Positions 1 through 8,790 are shown, counted from the stretch's first letter. The stretch is DNA of 64,000 nucleotides from Mucilaginibacter aquaedulcis (GCF_030409325.1 NZ_JAUFPR010000001.1:310001-374000), one strand, 5' to 3'. The notes: generated by a model from the letters alone, not told the origin. Numbers and translations: made by a program.

Positions 1-2421
1 ATTACTTATACCGATATAAACGCCTGTTTGATATTCAGGAAGCTGTTGCGGCGGCATACCGGCATCTTCCAAAGCTTCCCAGGTAACTTCGAGCAACAGC
101 CTTTGCTGAGGATCCATTGCCGATGCCTCACGCGGAGAGATACCAAAGAATGAGGGGTCAAATAATGAAGGATCATCTAAGAAACCTCCCCAGGTAATAG
201 TATTTAAAATGGTTTTGTCCTCAACTAATTTATCCAGATCTGTTTCCTTCCACCTGCCTTCGGGTAACTTGCGTACGGCGCTTACTTCATTCTTCAACAA
301 CTCCCAAAAAGCATCCGGAGAGCCGGCCATCGGGAACCTGCAACCTATCCCTACAATGGCAATGGCGCTGCTCCCTGTCAAATTATTTTTCTGTTCAATA
401 ACAGTTTCAAAGGCTTTGTCATTGGCTAAATATTCAGCCAGGTCACGAATTGTAGGATAGTTGTAAACCAGCGTAGCTGCTAACTTTCGGTTAAGCAAAT
501 TACCTAAGGCTCCTGTCATTTCAGCGGCAAATAAGGAGTCCATGCCCATGGTTTCAAAGGCATCGGTCGTATTTATTGATCGCAGGTCAAGGTTCATTTC
601 CCTGGCAATCATCCCGCTTATCCAGTCTTCTATGGTTTTAGTATCAAATGTTTTTTCATCCTGAACCGCTTTCGCCTCTTCAGAAACAGCCGTTTGCTCA
701 ACCTTGTTCTGCCATTCGGCTACGGTGGTCAGGGTATTACCTAAAAATGCCTCTTTACATGCTTTCCGCTGGATTTTTCCACTTGAGGTTTTAGGCAGCG
801 AAGCAGGCATCAATAACCAAATGGCATGTACCTGTAATTCATGATTTAAGGAAACCTGTTTACGTACGGCTGCAAATACTTCCTCGGCATTTAAAGTTGA
901 AAGATGTCCGCGATTAACTTCATTTACTATTACCAGCTGTTCTTTACCATCAACTTCTATGCTAAAAGCTGCACCACCGTCCTGCTTTAAAGCAGGATGG
1001 CTTTTTTCGGCTGTTGTTTCAATATCCTGTGGATAATGATTTAACCCCCTGATTATGATAAGATCTTTAAGCCTGCCGGTAATAAATAATTCATCTTTAT
1101 GATAGAAACCCAAATCGCCGGTACGTAGAAATGGGCCATCCCCTGTATCCTTCAGATAAGCTTTAAAAACCTCTTCAGTTTCTTTTTCCCTTTCCCAATA
1201 CCCTAATGCACAGGTAGGGCCACCTATCCAGATTTCACCTACATGACCAGGTTTAGCCAGTTCCATTGTTTCAGGATCAACGATGACTATTTTGGTATCC
1301 AACACGTATGAACCGTGCCCTGCAAAATATTGGGAGCCCTCCTCACCATGGTTCATTTCAACTACCCGGTTATTTTCAAGAGCCGCCGAATTAACGGAAA
1401 GAAAAACTACCGGCTTGCTTTTATGAATGGTTGATACTTTAAGTGTTGACTCCGCTAAACCATAAGCCGGGGTAAACGCTTCGGACTTAAACCCATATTG
1501 TTTATATATTTCTGAAAACTCCTTTATCGTTTCTACCCTTACCGGTTCGGTACCTATCATCACCATTTCGAGGCTGCTTAGATCCAGATCTTTAATTTGA
1601 TCTGTAGTGGTGTTTTTACAGCACAAAGCATAGGCAAAATTGGGAGCCGGGCTATGTGTGGCCTTATATTTAGATATAGCCTCCAGCCAGCGTACCGGCC
1701 GTTGAATAAACGAAGCCGGAGCCATCAGGTAGCATGGAAAACCGTTGTATAAGGGCTGCAACAAACCATAAATTAATCCCAGATCATGAAAAATGGGCAG
1801 CCAGGTAACCATTACGCTATTCTCACTATGCTCATAAGTTGCGTCAAGATCCTGCAGGTTATAAATAATGTTTTTGTGAGTAACCATAACTCCCTTGGGC
1901 GTGCCTGTTGACCCTGATGTGTATTGCAGATAAGCTATTGAGCTTTCGGATATACTTATTTCTATGTAATCCTGACCTTTCGCATCAGTATCCTGATCAG
2001 AGATAATGCGTGGAATGGTTAACAATTTACTCGCGTCGGTATGATTCTTTTCAAGACCAGAGGCAATGTTTGAAGTGGTTAATATCAAACTTGATTTTGC
2101 ATCGTTCAAAATGGCATCTAACCTTTCAAATGACCTGTTTTTACGGGGAGGATATACCGGTATGGCAACAACGCCAGCATAAAGGCAAGCGAAAAATGCT
2201 ACAACATAATCGAGCCCGGGATTGTAAATTAATAGTACACGATCACCTTGTTGGGTTACACTTTGTATTCGTGCGGCAAGGTGCAATACTTTTTCGTATA
2301 ACGAAAGATATGTAAATCGCTCAGCTTCCTCTTCTCCGTCTTTAAGATAAACATAGGCTGTTTTTTCGGGGTATTTTTCGGATCTGAACCTTAAAATGTC
2401 GACTAATGTAGATGCAAACAT
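1..2421 (-). CDS. Fatty acyl-AMP ligase / ACP / ketosynthase polyketide synthase, N-terminal part
   Basis: The reading frame is open from an ATG at 2421 to the left edge (807 codons), so the gene is partial and continues outside. Residues 1 to about 590 are an adenylate-forming domain with the P-loop YTSGSTGTPKG and the downstream TGDLGF and GRLKDLIIIRG motifs; the overall form is that of fatty acyl-AMP ligases (FAAL), which activate a fatty acid and pass it to a carrier protein without CoA. An acyl-carrier domain follows, with GMDSL and the phosphopantetheine serine at about residue 629. A ketosynthase begins near residue 686 (AIAIVGIGCRFP); its active-site Cys lies beyond the edge. FAAL-ACP-KS order is known in lipo-polyketide synthases where a fatty acid primes chain growth. 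The product cannot be told from this part. A same-strand NtrC-type regulator lies upstream across 881 bp. Confidence 0.93.
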   Translation of the reverse strand, partial: MFASTLVDILRFRSEKYPEKTAYVYLKDGEEEAERFTYLSLYEKVLHLAARIQSVTQQGDRVLLIYNPGLDYVVAFFACLYAGVVAIPVYPPRKNRSFERLDAILNDAKSSLILTTSNIASGLEKNHTDASKLLTIPRIISDQDTDAKGQDYIEISISESSIAYLQYTSGSTGTPKGVMVTHKNIIYNLQDLDATYEHSENSVMVTWLPIFHDLGLIYGLLQPLYNGFPCYLMAPASFIQRPVRWLEAISKYKATHSPAPNFAYALCCKNTTTDQIKDLDLSSLEMVMIGTEPVRVETIKEFSEIYKQYGFKSEAFTPAYGLAESTLKVSTIHKSKPVVFLSVNSAALENNRVVEMNHGEEGSQYFAGHGSYVLDTKIVIVDPETMELAKPGHVGEIWIGGPTCALGYWEREKETEEVFKAYLKDTGDGPFLRTGDLGFYHKDELFITGRLKDLIIIRGLNHYPQDIETTAEKSHPALKQDGGAAFSIEVDGKEQLVIVNEVNRGHLSTLNAEEVFAAVRKQVSLNHELQVHAIWLLMPASLPKTSSGKIQRKACKEAFLGNTLTTVAEWQNKVEQTAVSEEAKAVQDEKTFDTKTIEDWISGMIAREMNLDLRSINTTDAFETMGMDSLFAAEMTGALGNLLNRKLAATLVYNYPTIRDLAEYLANDKAFETVIEQKNNLTGSSAIAIVGIGCRFPMAGSPDAFWELLKNEVSAVRKLPEGRWKETDLDKLVEDKTILNTITWGGFLDDPSLFDPSFFGISPREASAMDPQQRLLLEVTWEALEDAGMPPQQLPEYQTGVYIGISN

Positions 2422-3302
2422 ATTGGTTTAGGTATGATTTAAATCGCCTGAGAACATTTAAAAAAAATAAAACATCATATTATTGAGTTCTCTCTTTTAA
2501 TATTAAAATACCATATATAATAACAGGATAAATAATACTGATATTCTAATTTCTCAGGAAAAATGATTAATATTAATTTCTTAGCTAATTCAATTATTGA
2601 TATTTTTATTTATTAACTTTATAATTAGGGGTATTCTTCTTCAATATCTAATAAATTAAAAAAAATAAGGGCATCACAACAGGCGAATGCCACCCCTTGG
2701 CGTCAGTTAAAAAATCAAAAAATTGTTACTAAGATCCTTATCTTAAAATCAGGAACGATTAAAGTAAAATATTGAATCCCTGATTGAATAAACCAGGCAT
2801 TATTTATAAATTATTTAGTATTGGCTAAAAAATCAGAATAATAATACCTGTTTAGAAATTAACTTACTGTTAAGTTTAAATAAATTTTCCCGTGAAGAAA
2901 ACACACTCAATTAATAGATCACGATTTGAAAAAAATGTGGTGGATAATGATTTTAGATGGCCCGTATTGACCGCTGATGAATCAGGAAAACCCGATTTTC
3001 TGTTTTTTCTAAGTAGATGCATTTGGTTTAGGATTAATAACCAAATATATATAACAATTAATAAAAAAATACAATAATTATAAGTTTTTTTTATTATCCT
3101 AAAGTACAGATTATCAAACCACAACAATTAAAGCAGCGACTGTTTACTGCTGTAGTGTAATTTGCCAACCTGCATCCATGGCATTATTGCGGTACAACCT
3201 GAGGGAGTTTTACTATTGGTTAATCTTAAAAGCAAATTAGTATAAATACAGGTAATCTATTTAAAAATTGCAATGCCTGTTAAGCCTTACCTTCGGCTTA
3301 AT
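2422..3302. other. Long AT-rich intergenic region upstream of the polyketide synthase
   Basis: These 881 bases between the polyketide synthase start and the end of the regulator gene are strongly AT-rich. Two short opposing frames (2892-3077 plus, 2876-3127 minus) overlap each other and resemble nothing I know. I found no exact TAnnTTTG box on the minus strand. A GG-N10-GC arrangement on the minus strand at about 3165-3178 has the spacing of a sigma54 promoter but matches the -24/-12 consensus poorly. The length suggests a long leader or regulatory region for the synthase. Confidence 0.5.
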
Positions 3303-4682
3303 TTATTTGTGTTCATTTCGGGCATATTTTTTTTCGATCCCTAATTTTTTCATCCGCGAATTAAGGGTTGATGGGTTAAGTTCTAAAAGATCTGCAGCTC
3401 CATCCTGCCCGTATATTTTCCAGTTACATCTTTCAAGTGCCGTCAGGATATGATCGCGCTCATTCTCAATCATGGATTTGATACGCACCTGCGGAGCTAC
3501 CCGAGTTACCATACTTTGACCAGGAAATTTTAAGCAGTTGATGATAGGGCCATCGGTAAGCAGAACGCTCCTTGCCATCATATTTTCCAGTTCCCTTATA
3601 TTACCTGGCCAATGATAGTTAAGCATTGATTGTATAACGTTATCGGCTACTCCTATGATTGCCTTATTTTCTTTACGGGCATAAATATTTATAAAGTGAT
3701 TAGCTAAGGCTACTATATCTTCCTTACGTTCACGCAATGGTGGCAGGGTGATGGGGAATACGTTTAAACGGTAATAAAGGTCGAGCCTGAACCGGCCCAT
3801 TAAAATTTCATTATCCAGGTTCCGATTGGTAGCCGCAATGATCCTGACATCAACTTTCCGTTTTTGCCCGCCAATGGGTTCTACTTCTTTTTCCTGCAGT
3901 ACCCGCAATAGTTTAACCTGTAACTCCAGGGGTAACTCACCTATTTCATCAAGGAAAACAGTGCCTTCGTTACCTTGTTCAAACTTTCCTGTTCTTTTAT
4001 CTACAGCCCCGGTAAAAGCCCCTTTTTCGTGACCAAACAACTCTGATTCTATCATGTTAGAGGGTAGCGTAGCACAATTTACCGCTACAAATGGCTTTGA
4101 TTTTCTTGATGAGGCACAGTGAATACTTTGAGCAATAAGTTCTTTCCCAGTTCCGCTTTCTCCCAATAATAAAACTGATATATCTGATGTGCTTACAATT
4201 TTAACATCGTCTAACACATCACGGATACTTACTCCATCACCAATGATCTGTTTTATACCATCTTCAGATAAACTATTTTCTAAATGTTTAACACGACTAT
4301 TTACACCTTGATTTTGCCTGTGCAGATACCAGGCTACATCCAGCATAACCAATACATCTTTTTCACGGAAAGGCTTCAGCAAAAAACCACAGGGCTTGGT
4401 AACTTTAGCGGCATCCAGGAATTGCTTGTTTGAATTTGCAGAAAGGAATACAAAGGCAATATTTTTTTCTTTTAATATTTTGGCCAGGTCAATACCTGTT
4501 AAGTCGCCCTTTAAACGTATATTAAGTAAAACAAGACCAGGTTTTTCGCTTTCTAAAATTTTTATCGCATCGCGCACTGTTCTCGCTATGGAGCAAATCT
4601 TGTAACCAGCTTTGCTAAGGATAATCTTCAGGTTATTTGCATCTATAAATTCGTCCTCAACTATAAGTATCTTGATATTCAT
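3303..4682 (-). CDS. NtrC-family sigma54-dependent regulator with atypical (Asn) receiver
   Basis: This 459-residue protein has a receiver domain (about 1-120), a sigma54-activating AAA+ domain (about 145-380) and a C-terminal Fis-type helix-turn-helix. Walker A is GESGTGKE, the sigma54 contact loop GAFTGA is intact, and VFLDEIGELP marks Walker B. The receiver keeps the acidic pair (E9/D10) and the KPF lysine, but the usual phospho-accepting Asp is Asn54 (LVLLNIRL; codon AAT on the minus strand). It is therefore unlikely to be switched by aspartyl phosphorylation and may be constitutive or ligand-controlled. The start is supported by a strong AAGGAGG ribosome binding site, rare in Bacteroidota. 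No histidine kinase is adjacent. It lies upstream of the polyketide synthase on the same strand and may control it; that is inference. Confidence 0.92.
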   Translation of the reverse strand: MNIKILIVEDEFIDANNLKIILSKAGYKICSIARTVRDAIKILESEKPGLVLLNIRLKGDLTGIDLAKILKEKNIAFVFLSANSNKQFLDAAKVTKPCGFLLKPFREKDVLVMLDVAWYLHRQNQGVNSRVKHLENSLSEDGIKQIIGDGVSIRDVLDDVKIVSTSDISVLLLGESGTGKELIAQSIHCASSRKSKPFVAVNCATLPSNMIESELFGHEKGAFTGAVDKRTGKFEQGNEGTVFLDEIGELPLELQVKLLRVLQEKEVEPIGGQKRKVDVRIIAATNRNLDNEILMGRFRLDLYYRLNVFPITLPPLRERKEDIVALANHFINIYARKENKAIIGVADNVIQSMLNYHWPGNIRELENMMARSVLLTDGPIINCLKFPGQSMVTRVAPQVRIKSMIENERDHILTALERCNWKIYGQDGAADLLELNPSTLNSRMKKLGIEKKYARNEHK

Positions 4683-5232
4683 AAATCCCTCCTTTGGTTC
4701 AGGTAATTACACCTGTATTGTTGTACCGGAAAAAAATTGATTGAATAAGTAACTGCTTTATTGAAATTATTTTTTGATGAATTTATTGCTACGTGGTGGG
4801 GCGTAACTGATAATATCAGTGAACTAAACATTACAAAAGCGAAGCCTCTTTTCATAATATCACATGCTACAAATCTAATATCTTAACCTACCCTTTTCTT
4901 CCAAGCGGTGTTATGAACATCAAAATCGGCACAAATAATATCGAAAGAAAAGTACTGTTAAGCATAGAACACGCCGATAAATCGGGAATTATTGATCAGC
5001 TATTAGCTCTTTAAATCTCATTTTAAAGTTAACTAAGTTTCAGCGCTTTTTGCCGAAAAACTATTGATTTATTTCATGTTCATGACATTTCAAGACCAAT
5101 TTTCATGATTTACGATATATAAAGGTTTTAAAGACGGGGATCACAATTCAACACACTGATAAACAACAGTTTATGAATGGCATAAAAATAGGTTGGCTAA
5201 ATCAAAAACGAGTAAACCCAAAACTTAAAACA
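4683..5232. other. Divergent intergenic region between regulator and epoxide hydrolase
   Basis: About 550 bases separate the regulator start and the epoxide hydrolase start. On the minus strand there is an exact TAGATTTG (4877-4870), matching the Bacteroidota -7 box TAnnTTTG, with a TTG about 24 bases upstream; the spacing is longer than usual, so it is only a candidate promoter for the regulator. A 33-codon plus-strand frame at 4913-5014 has no recognisable similarity. No hairpin terminator or repeat was seen. Confidence 0.35.
4687..4693 (-). promoter_or_regulatory. Strong Shine-Dalgarno sequence of the NtrC-type regulator
   Basis: On the minus strand AAGGAGGG stands a few bases before the ATG at 4682, a near-perfect complement to the 16S rRNA 3' end. 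Most genes here have only A-rich leaders, the normal state in Bacteroidota, so this site is unusual and fixes the start. Confidence 0.6.
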
Positions 5233-6510
5233 ATGAAAACAACTAACAAGATCATTGCAGGTACTATTGTGGCAAGTGCCCTTGTAATGCAAAGCGCGGT
5301 AAGCAATGCACAAAGCAGCAATGCCTCATCAAATGAAGCTATCCGTCCTTACCAGGTGAGCATCCCAAAAGAAAAACTTGATGATCTGAAACGCCGGGTT
5401 TTAGCCACCCAATGGCCCGAGCGCGAAACTGTTAATGATCAGTCGCAAGGAGTACAGCTGGCTACTATTCAGAAACTTGCAGCCTATTGGGCAAAGGATT
5501 ACGATTGGAGCAAGTGCGAGGCCAAACTAAAGGCCCTGCCTCAATTTGTTACCAATATTGATGGGCTTGATATTCACTTCATTCATGTGCGCTCCAAACA
5601 AAAAAATGCCCTGCCTATCATTATTACACACGGTTGGCCCGGCTCCATCATTGAACAGTTGAAAATCATTGCACCCCTTACCGACCCTACATCCTATGGC
5701 GGAAAAGCAGAAGATGCTTTTGATGTGGTTATTCCATCATTACCTGGCTACGGTTTCTCGGGAAAGCCAACTGCCACTGGCTGGGATCCGCAACGCGTTG
5801 CAAGGGCATGGATAGTACTGATGAAACGCCTGGGATATAAAAAGTTTGTAGCTCAGGGCGGCGACTGGGGAAATGCCGTTACCGAACAAATGGCGCTGCA
5901 GGCCCCACCCGAGTTAATCGGCATTCATACCAATATGCCTGCCACCGTTCCTGACGATGTTGCCAAAGCACTTCAATCTGGGCAACCCGCACCGGCCAGC
6001 CTCTCTCCCGATGAGAAACATGCCTATGAGCAGCTTGATTATTTTTACAAGCATGGCCTGGGTTATGCCAACGAAATGGCCAACCGCCCCCAAACCTTAT
6101 ATGCCATCCAGGATTCTCCAGTTGGCCTTGCAGCCTGGATGCTTGATCATGATGCAACAAGTTTAGCCCTTATTACCCGTGTTTTTAATGATGAACCTGA
6201 GGGGTTAACCAAAGACGACGTACTTGATAACATTACGCTCTATTGGTTAACAGGCACTGCGATTTCATCCGCGCGTTTATATTGGGAAAGCAAGCTGGCC
6301 TTCTTTGCACCAAAGGGACTCACCATACCTGTGGCCGTAAGCGCCTTTCCTGATGAGCTTTACCAGGCTCCAAAAAGCTGGACCGAAAAAGCTTATCCGA
6401 AGCTTATTCATTATAACAAGCTTGCCAAAGGCGGCCACTTCGCGGCCTGGGAGCAGCCCGAAGTTTTTGTAAACGAACTAAGGGACAGCTTTAAAACACT
6501 GCGCAAATAA
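5233..6510 (+). CDS. Secreted epoxide hydrolase (EHN-type alpha/beta hydrolase)
   Basis: The chosen start at 5233 gives 425 residues beginning with a clear signal peptide ([17 protein letters not shown]...). An in-frame ATG at 5173 would add 20 residues in front of that peptide and is less likely. The N-terminal part resembles the EHN domain of microsomal-type epoxide hydrolases ([19 protein letters not shown], then WPERE). The alpha/beta hydrolase core has HGWPGS (oxyanion loop), AQGGDWG with the expected nucleophile Asp at about residue 211, and [12 protein letters not shown] with the catalytic His. The family opens epoxides to diols through an ester with the Asp; the substrate here is unknown. 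The protein should be periplasmic. A strong terminator follows at once, so it appears monocistronic. Confidence 0.9.
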   Translation: MKTTNKIIAGTIVASALVMQSAVSNAQSSNASSNEAIRPYQVSIPKEKLDDLKRRVLATQWPERETVNDQSQGVQLATIQKLAAYWAKDYDWSKCEAKLKALPQFVTNIDGLDIHFIHVRSKQKNALPIIITHGWPGSIIEQLKIIAPLTDPTSYGGKAEDAFDVVIPSLPGYGFSGKPTATGWDPQRVARAWIVLMKRLGYKKFVAQGGDWGNAVTEQMALQAPPELIGIHTNMPATVPDDVAKALQSGQPAPASLSPDEKHAYEQLDYFYKHGLGYANEMANRPQTLYAIQDSPVGLAAWMLDHDATSLALITRVFNDEPEGLTKDDVLDNITLYWLTGTAISSARLYWESKLAFFAPKGLTIPVAVSAFPDELYQAPKSWTEKAYPKLIHYNKLAKGGHFAAWEQPEVFVNELRDSFKTLRK

Positions 6511-6519
6511 ATATGATAC

Positions 6520-6551
6520 AAAAAGCGTACGGTTCCTGCCGTACGCTTTTT
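6520..6551 (+). terminator. Intrinsic terminator after the epoxide hydrolase gene
   Basis: A perfect 13-bp inverted repeat, AAAAAGCGTACGG / CCGTACGCTTTTT, with a 6-base loop ends in a T run ten bases after the stop codon. Confidence 0.9.
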
Positions 6552-6654
6552 GTTAATAACTCTTCAACACACACAAAAAGGCATCAGAAAGCTTATTGAG
6601 GCCATGCTACAGAAATATTTAAACCTGCAGTTTTTGTGTGCGATGTAAGGCAAA

Positions 6655-6668
6655 GTGATTTGTATCAC
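6655..6668 (+). promoter_or_regulatory. Crp/Fnr-like operator, distal copy
   Basis: GTGAT-N4-ATCAC is a perfect palindrome of the form bound by Crp/Fnr-superfamily regulators. It lies 92 bases before the YceI gene and is one of two copies whose starts are exactly 36 bases apart. Confidence 0.6.
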
Positions 6669-6690
6669 ATAGCTACAACTCTCTTTTTAA

Positions 6691-6704
6691 GTGATGTACA
6701 TCAC
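6691..6704 (+). promoter_or_regulatory. Crp/Fnr-like operator, proximal copy
   Basis: This is the second GTGAT-N4-ATCAC palindrome, 56 bases before the YceI start. Both copies share AAGTGAT on the left and ATCACA on the right, so similarity reaches beyond the core. Together they point to control of the downstream five-gene set by a Crp/Fnr-type protein, whose gene is not in the window. Confidence 0.6.
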
Positions 6705-6759
6705 ACAATTAGCTGAGATTTCCTGCTCAAATTTGATATGAAATTAAAACACACCAAAA

Positions 6760-7278
6760 ATGGAAAATCAAAAATTTAACATCGTAAGCCCCCTAAGCAA
6801 TATTAATTGGGTTGGCAGAAAAGTAACCGGTTCACATAATGGCAGTATTGCAATAAAAAACGGTGAGATTATTTTAAACAATGGCAAACTTGCCGGAGGA
6901 AAATTCACTGTTGACACCACATCTATCAAAATACTGGATGTAACAGACCCCGAAACTAATGCCCAGTTTTTGGCGCATCTTGTATCTGACGATTTCTTCG
7001 CATCTCAAAAATATCCGGAATCAACTTTAGAGATCACCTCAGTTGATGGTAATCATGTTGATGGCAACCTGACCATTAAAGGGATAACTCATCCCGTTGG
7101 GTTTGATGTGACTATTAATGTAAATAATGATGAGTTAAGCGCTACCGGCAAATTGGTGATCGATCGTACCAAGTATGAAATGAAATTCCGTTCAGGTAAT
7201 TTCTTTAAAGACCTTGGCGATAACCTTATCTATAATGATTTTGACCTGAATATAATTGTAATTGCTAAAGCCGCTTAA
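6760..7278 (+). CDS. YceI-family protein
   Basis: This 172-residue protein matches the YceI family: NINWVGRKVTGSHNGSI at the start, then LAGGKFTVDTTSIKILD, and the C-terminal pattern LTIKGITHPVGFDVTI. YceI proteins form a lipocalin-like barrel that binds isoprenoid or other amphiphilic molecules. Many are secreted, but this one has no signal peptide and should be cytoplasmic. It is the first gene behind the paired Crp/Fnr-like operators and is followed after 29 bases by a tautomerase gene, which suggests an operon. The bound ligand is not known. Confidence 0.9.
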   Translation: MENQKFNIVSPLSNINWVGRKVTGSHNGSIAIKNGEIILNNGKLAGGKFTVDTTSIKILDVTDPETNAQFLAHLVSDDFFASQKYPESTLEITSVDGNHVDGNLTIKGITHPVGFDVTINVNNDELSATGKLVIDRTKYEMKFRSGNFFKDLGDNLIYNDFDLNIIVIAKAA

Positions 7279-7307
7279 TAAGCGGTTTTAGCCCAAAAAC
7301 TAAAACC

Positions 7308-7526
7308 ATGCCCTATATTAAAATTGAAATAACCCGCGAAGGTGTTACAAGAGAACAAAAACAAACCCTGATTAAAGGGGTAACCGATTTAATAACCACT
7401 GTTTTAAACAAAGACCCTCAATTAACCCACGTGGTGATTCAGGAAGTTGAACTGGACGATTGGGGTTTTGCAGGAGAACAGGTATCTGTACTGCGCGAAA
7501 AAGGTATAACAGCTGATAAAAAATAA
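7308..7526 (+). CDS. 4-oxalocrotonate tautomerase-family protein
   Basis: The protein has 72 residues, slightly longer than the 60-odd usual for the family. It starts Met-Pro, and Pro1 after Met removal is the catalytic base of this superfamily. MPYIKIEITREGVTREQKQ and the VVIQEVELDDWGFAGE segment fit the family's beta-alpha-beta fold, with DWG near the usual active-site region. It lies between the YceI and SDR genes; the SDR start is only four bases after its stop, so co-translation is likely. The substrate is unknown. Confidence 0.88.
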   Translation: MPYIKIEITREGVTREQKQTLIKGVTDLITTVLNKDPQLTHVVIQEVELDDWGFAGEQVSVLREKGITADKK

Positions 7527-7530
7527 GCCC

Positions 7531-8265
7531 ATGAAAAAGCAAACAGTTATAGTTACAGGTGCCTCATCAGGCATAGGTAAAGAAGTAGCGCGCCATTTTT
7601 TAGAAAAAGGTGATAACGTTGTGATCAACTCCTCGGGCGAAGAAAAACTGGAAAAGGTTTATCAGGAATTAGGTGGCGGCGCAAACCTGGCCATGGCAGC
7701 CGGTAACGTAAAACATAAAAGCACCGGCGAAAAGCTTTTGGCTATAGCCCTTGAAAAATTTGGCTCTGTTGATGTACTGGTAAACAACGCCGGTATTTAT
7801 GAAACAAAACCATTTTTGGAAGTAGACGAACATTATCTCGACAAATTCCTGAATACCAATTTAAAAGGCACTTTTTTCACCACCCAGGCCATCATTCCGC
7901 AAATGATTAAGCAGGGTGGCGGGGTTGTCATTAACATTGGTACACCTCTGGTAAACCATGCCCTTGGCGGTGCGCCTTCTACGGCTCCCATTGCATCAAA
8001 AGGAGCCATACACTCACTCACCTTGCAGCTTGCGGCCGAGTTTGGTAAAGATAATATCAGGGTTAATACCATTGCACCGGGAGTAATACGTACACCAATG
8101 CATGGCAAAGATGCCGATCAGGGTGCGGGACTGCATTTACTGAACCGTGTAGGCGAAGTAGAAGATATAGCCGAAATGGTTTACACCGTTGCCAAAAGCT
8201 CCTTTGTTAGCGGTGCCATTATCAATGTTGATGGTGGTATGGCTGCCGGTCATAATCTGAATTAA
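7531..8265 (+). CDS. SDR-fold protein lacking the catalytic Tyr
   Basis: This 244-residue protein is a classical-length short-chain dehydrogenase/reductase with TGASSGIG (nucleotide binding, about residue 9-16), NNAG (85-88) and the C-terminal DGGMA. The YxxxK active-site motif is altered: Lys157 is present in PIASKGA, but the position of Tyr is Pro153, and the usual Ser is Thr138. The DNA reads CCC-ATT-GCA-TCA-AAA without frameshift. It may be a binding or regulatory paralogue, use another residue, or belong to a divergent SDR subgroup. It is tightly linked to the tautomerase (4 bases) and the next gene (1 base). Confidence 0.92.
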   Translation: MKKQTVIVTGASSGIGKEVARHFLEKGDNVVINSSGEEKLEKVYQELGGGANLAMAAGNVKHKSTGEKLLAIALEKFGSVDVLVNNAGIYETKPFLEVDEHYLDKFLNTNLKGTFFTTQAIIPQMIKQGGGVVINIGTPLVNHALGGAPSTAPIASKGAIHSLTLQLAAEFGKDNIRVNTIAPGVIRTPMHGKDADQGAGLHLLNRVGEVEDIAEMVYTVAKSSFVSGAIINVDGGMAAGHNLN

Positions 8266-8266
8266 T

Positions 8267-8719
8267 ATGAAAACGCTCTTATTAACCGCTTTTTTATCAT
8301 GCACCATGCTGTTAGCAAAAGCACAAAATTCAAACAAAATGGAAACTACTCCGCAAGATTCATTAGCTATTACAAAAGTTTTGGAAGATCATTACTTTAA
8401 AGGTATTTATGAGGGCGATATTGATATGCTCAGAAAAATTTACCATCCGGGCACCCTGGTGCTGGGAGATATAAAGGGGGCGCCATACTCAAAAAGCCTT
8501 GATCAATATCTTGATGGCGTAAAAAACCGCCAGAGCGTAAAAGATTCAGGCAAACCATTTAAAGGAACAATTATCTCGATTGATGTGGTTAATTCGATAG
8601 CAGTGGCAAAACTTCATGTTAAAATGTATGATTTTAATTATGACGAATTCATATCGTTTCACAAAATTGACGGCCAATGGCTTATCGTTAACAAAATGCT
8701 TACTGATGTTACAAACTAA
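8267..8719 (+). CDS. Secreted NTF2-like (putative lumazine-binding type) protein
   Basis: This is a 150-residue protein with a signal peptide ending near AKAQ. The rest fits the NTF2-like / lumazine-binding-2 fold: an N-terminal helix (DSLAITKVLEDHYFKGIYEGD), the middle IYHPGTLVLGD, and a C-terminal sheet ending FISFHKIDGQWLIVNKM. Such proteins form small cone-shaped barrels used as ligand pockets or as small enzymes. The start is one base after the preceding stop, so it is co-translated with the SDR-like gene. Its role is unknown; export sets it apart from its cytoplasmic operon partners. Confidence 0.8.
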   Translation: MKTLLLTAFLSCTMLLAKAQNSNKMETTPQDSLAITKVLEDHYFKGIYEGDIDMLRKIYHPGTLVLGDIKGAPYSKSLDQYLDGVKNRQSVKDSGKPFKGTIISIDVVNSIAVAKLHVKMYDFNYDEFISFHKIDGQWLIVNKMLTDVTN

Positions 8720-8790
8720 AGTCGTTTAAATAGGGCATCCTTGAAAATGCTACTGTTCGGTAAGATCATTGACTTTAACAATATAATTAT

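Noticed and set aside
2876..3127. Two overlapping short frames on opposite strands in the long intergenic region
   Set aside because: They overlap each other, are made of AT-rich codons, and have no recognisable domain or ribosome binding site.
3165..3178. Possible sigma54 promoter (GG-N10-GC on the minus strand) before the polyketide synthase
   Set aside because: Only the GG and GC pairs fit; the rest of the -24/-12 consensus does not, and it lies about 750 bases before the start.
4913..5014. 33-codon frame between the regulator and the epoxide hydrolase
   Set aside because: It has a start and stop but no known similarity and no clear ribosome binding site; it may be chance.
5173..5232. 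Upstream ATG for the epoxide hydrolase
   Set aside because: It would put 20 residues before a good signal peptide.
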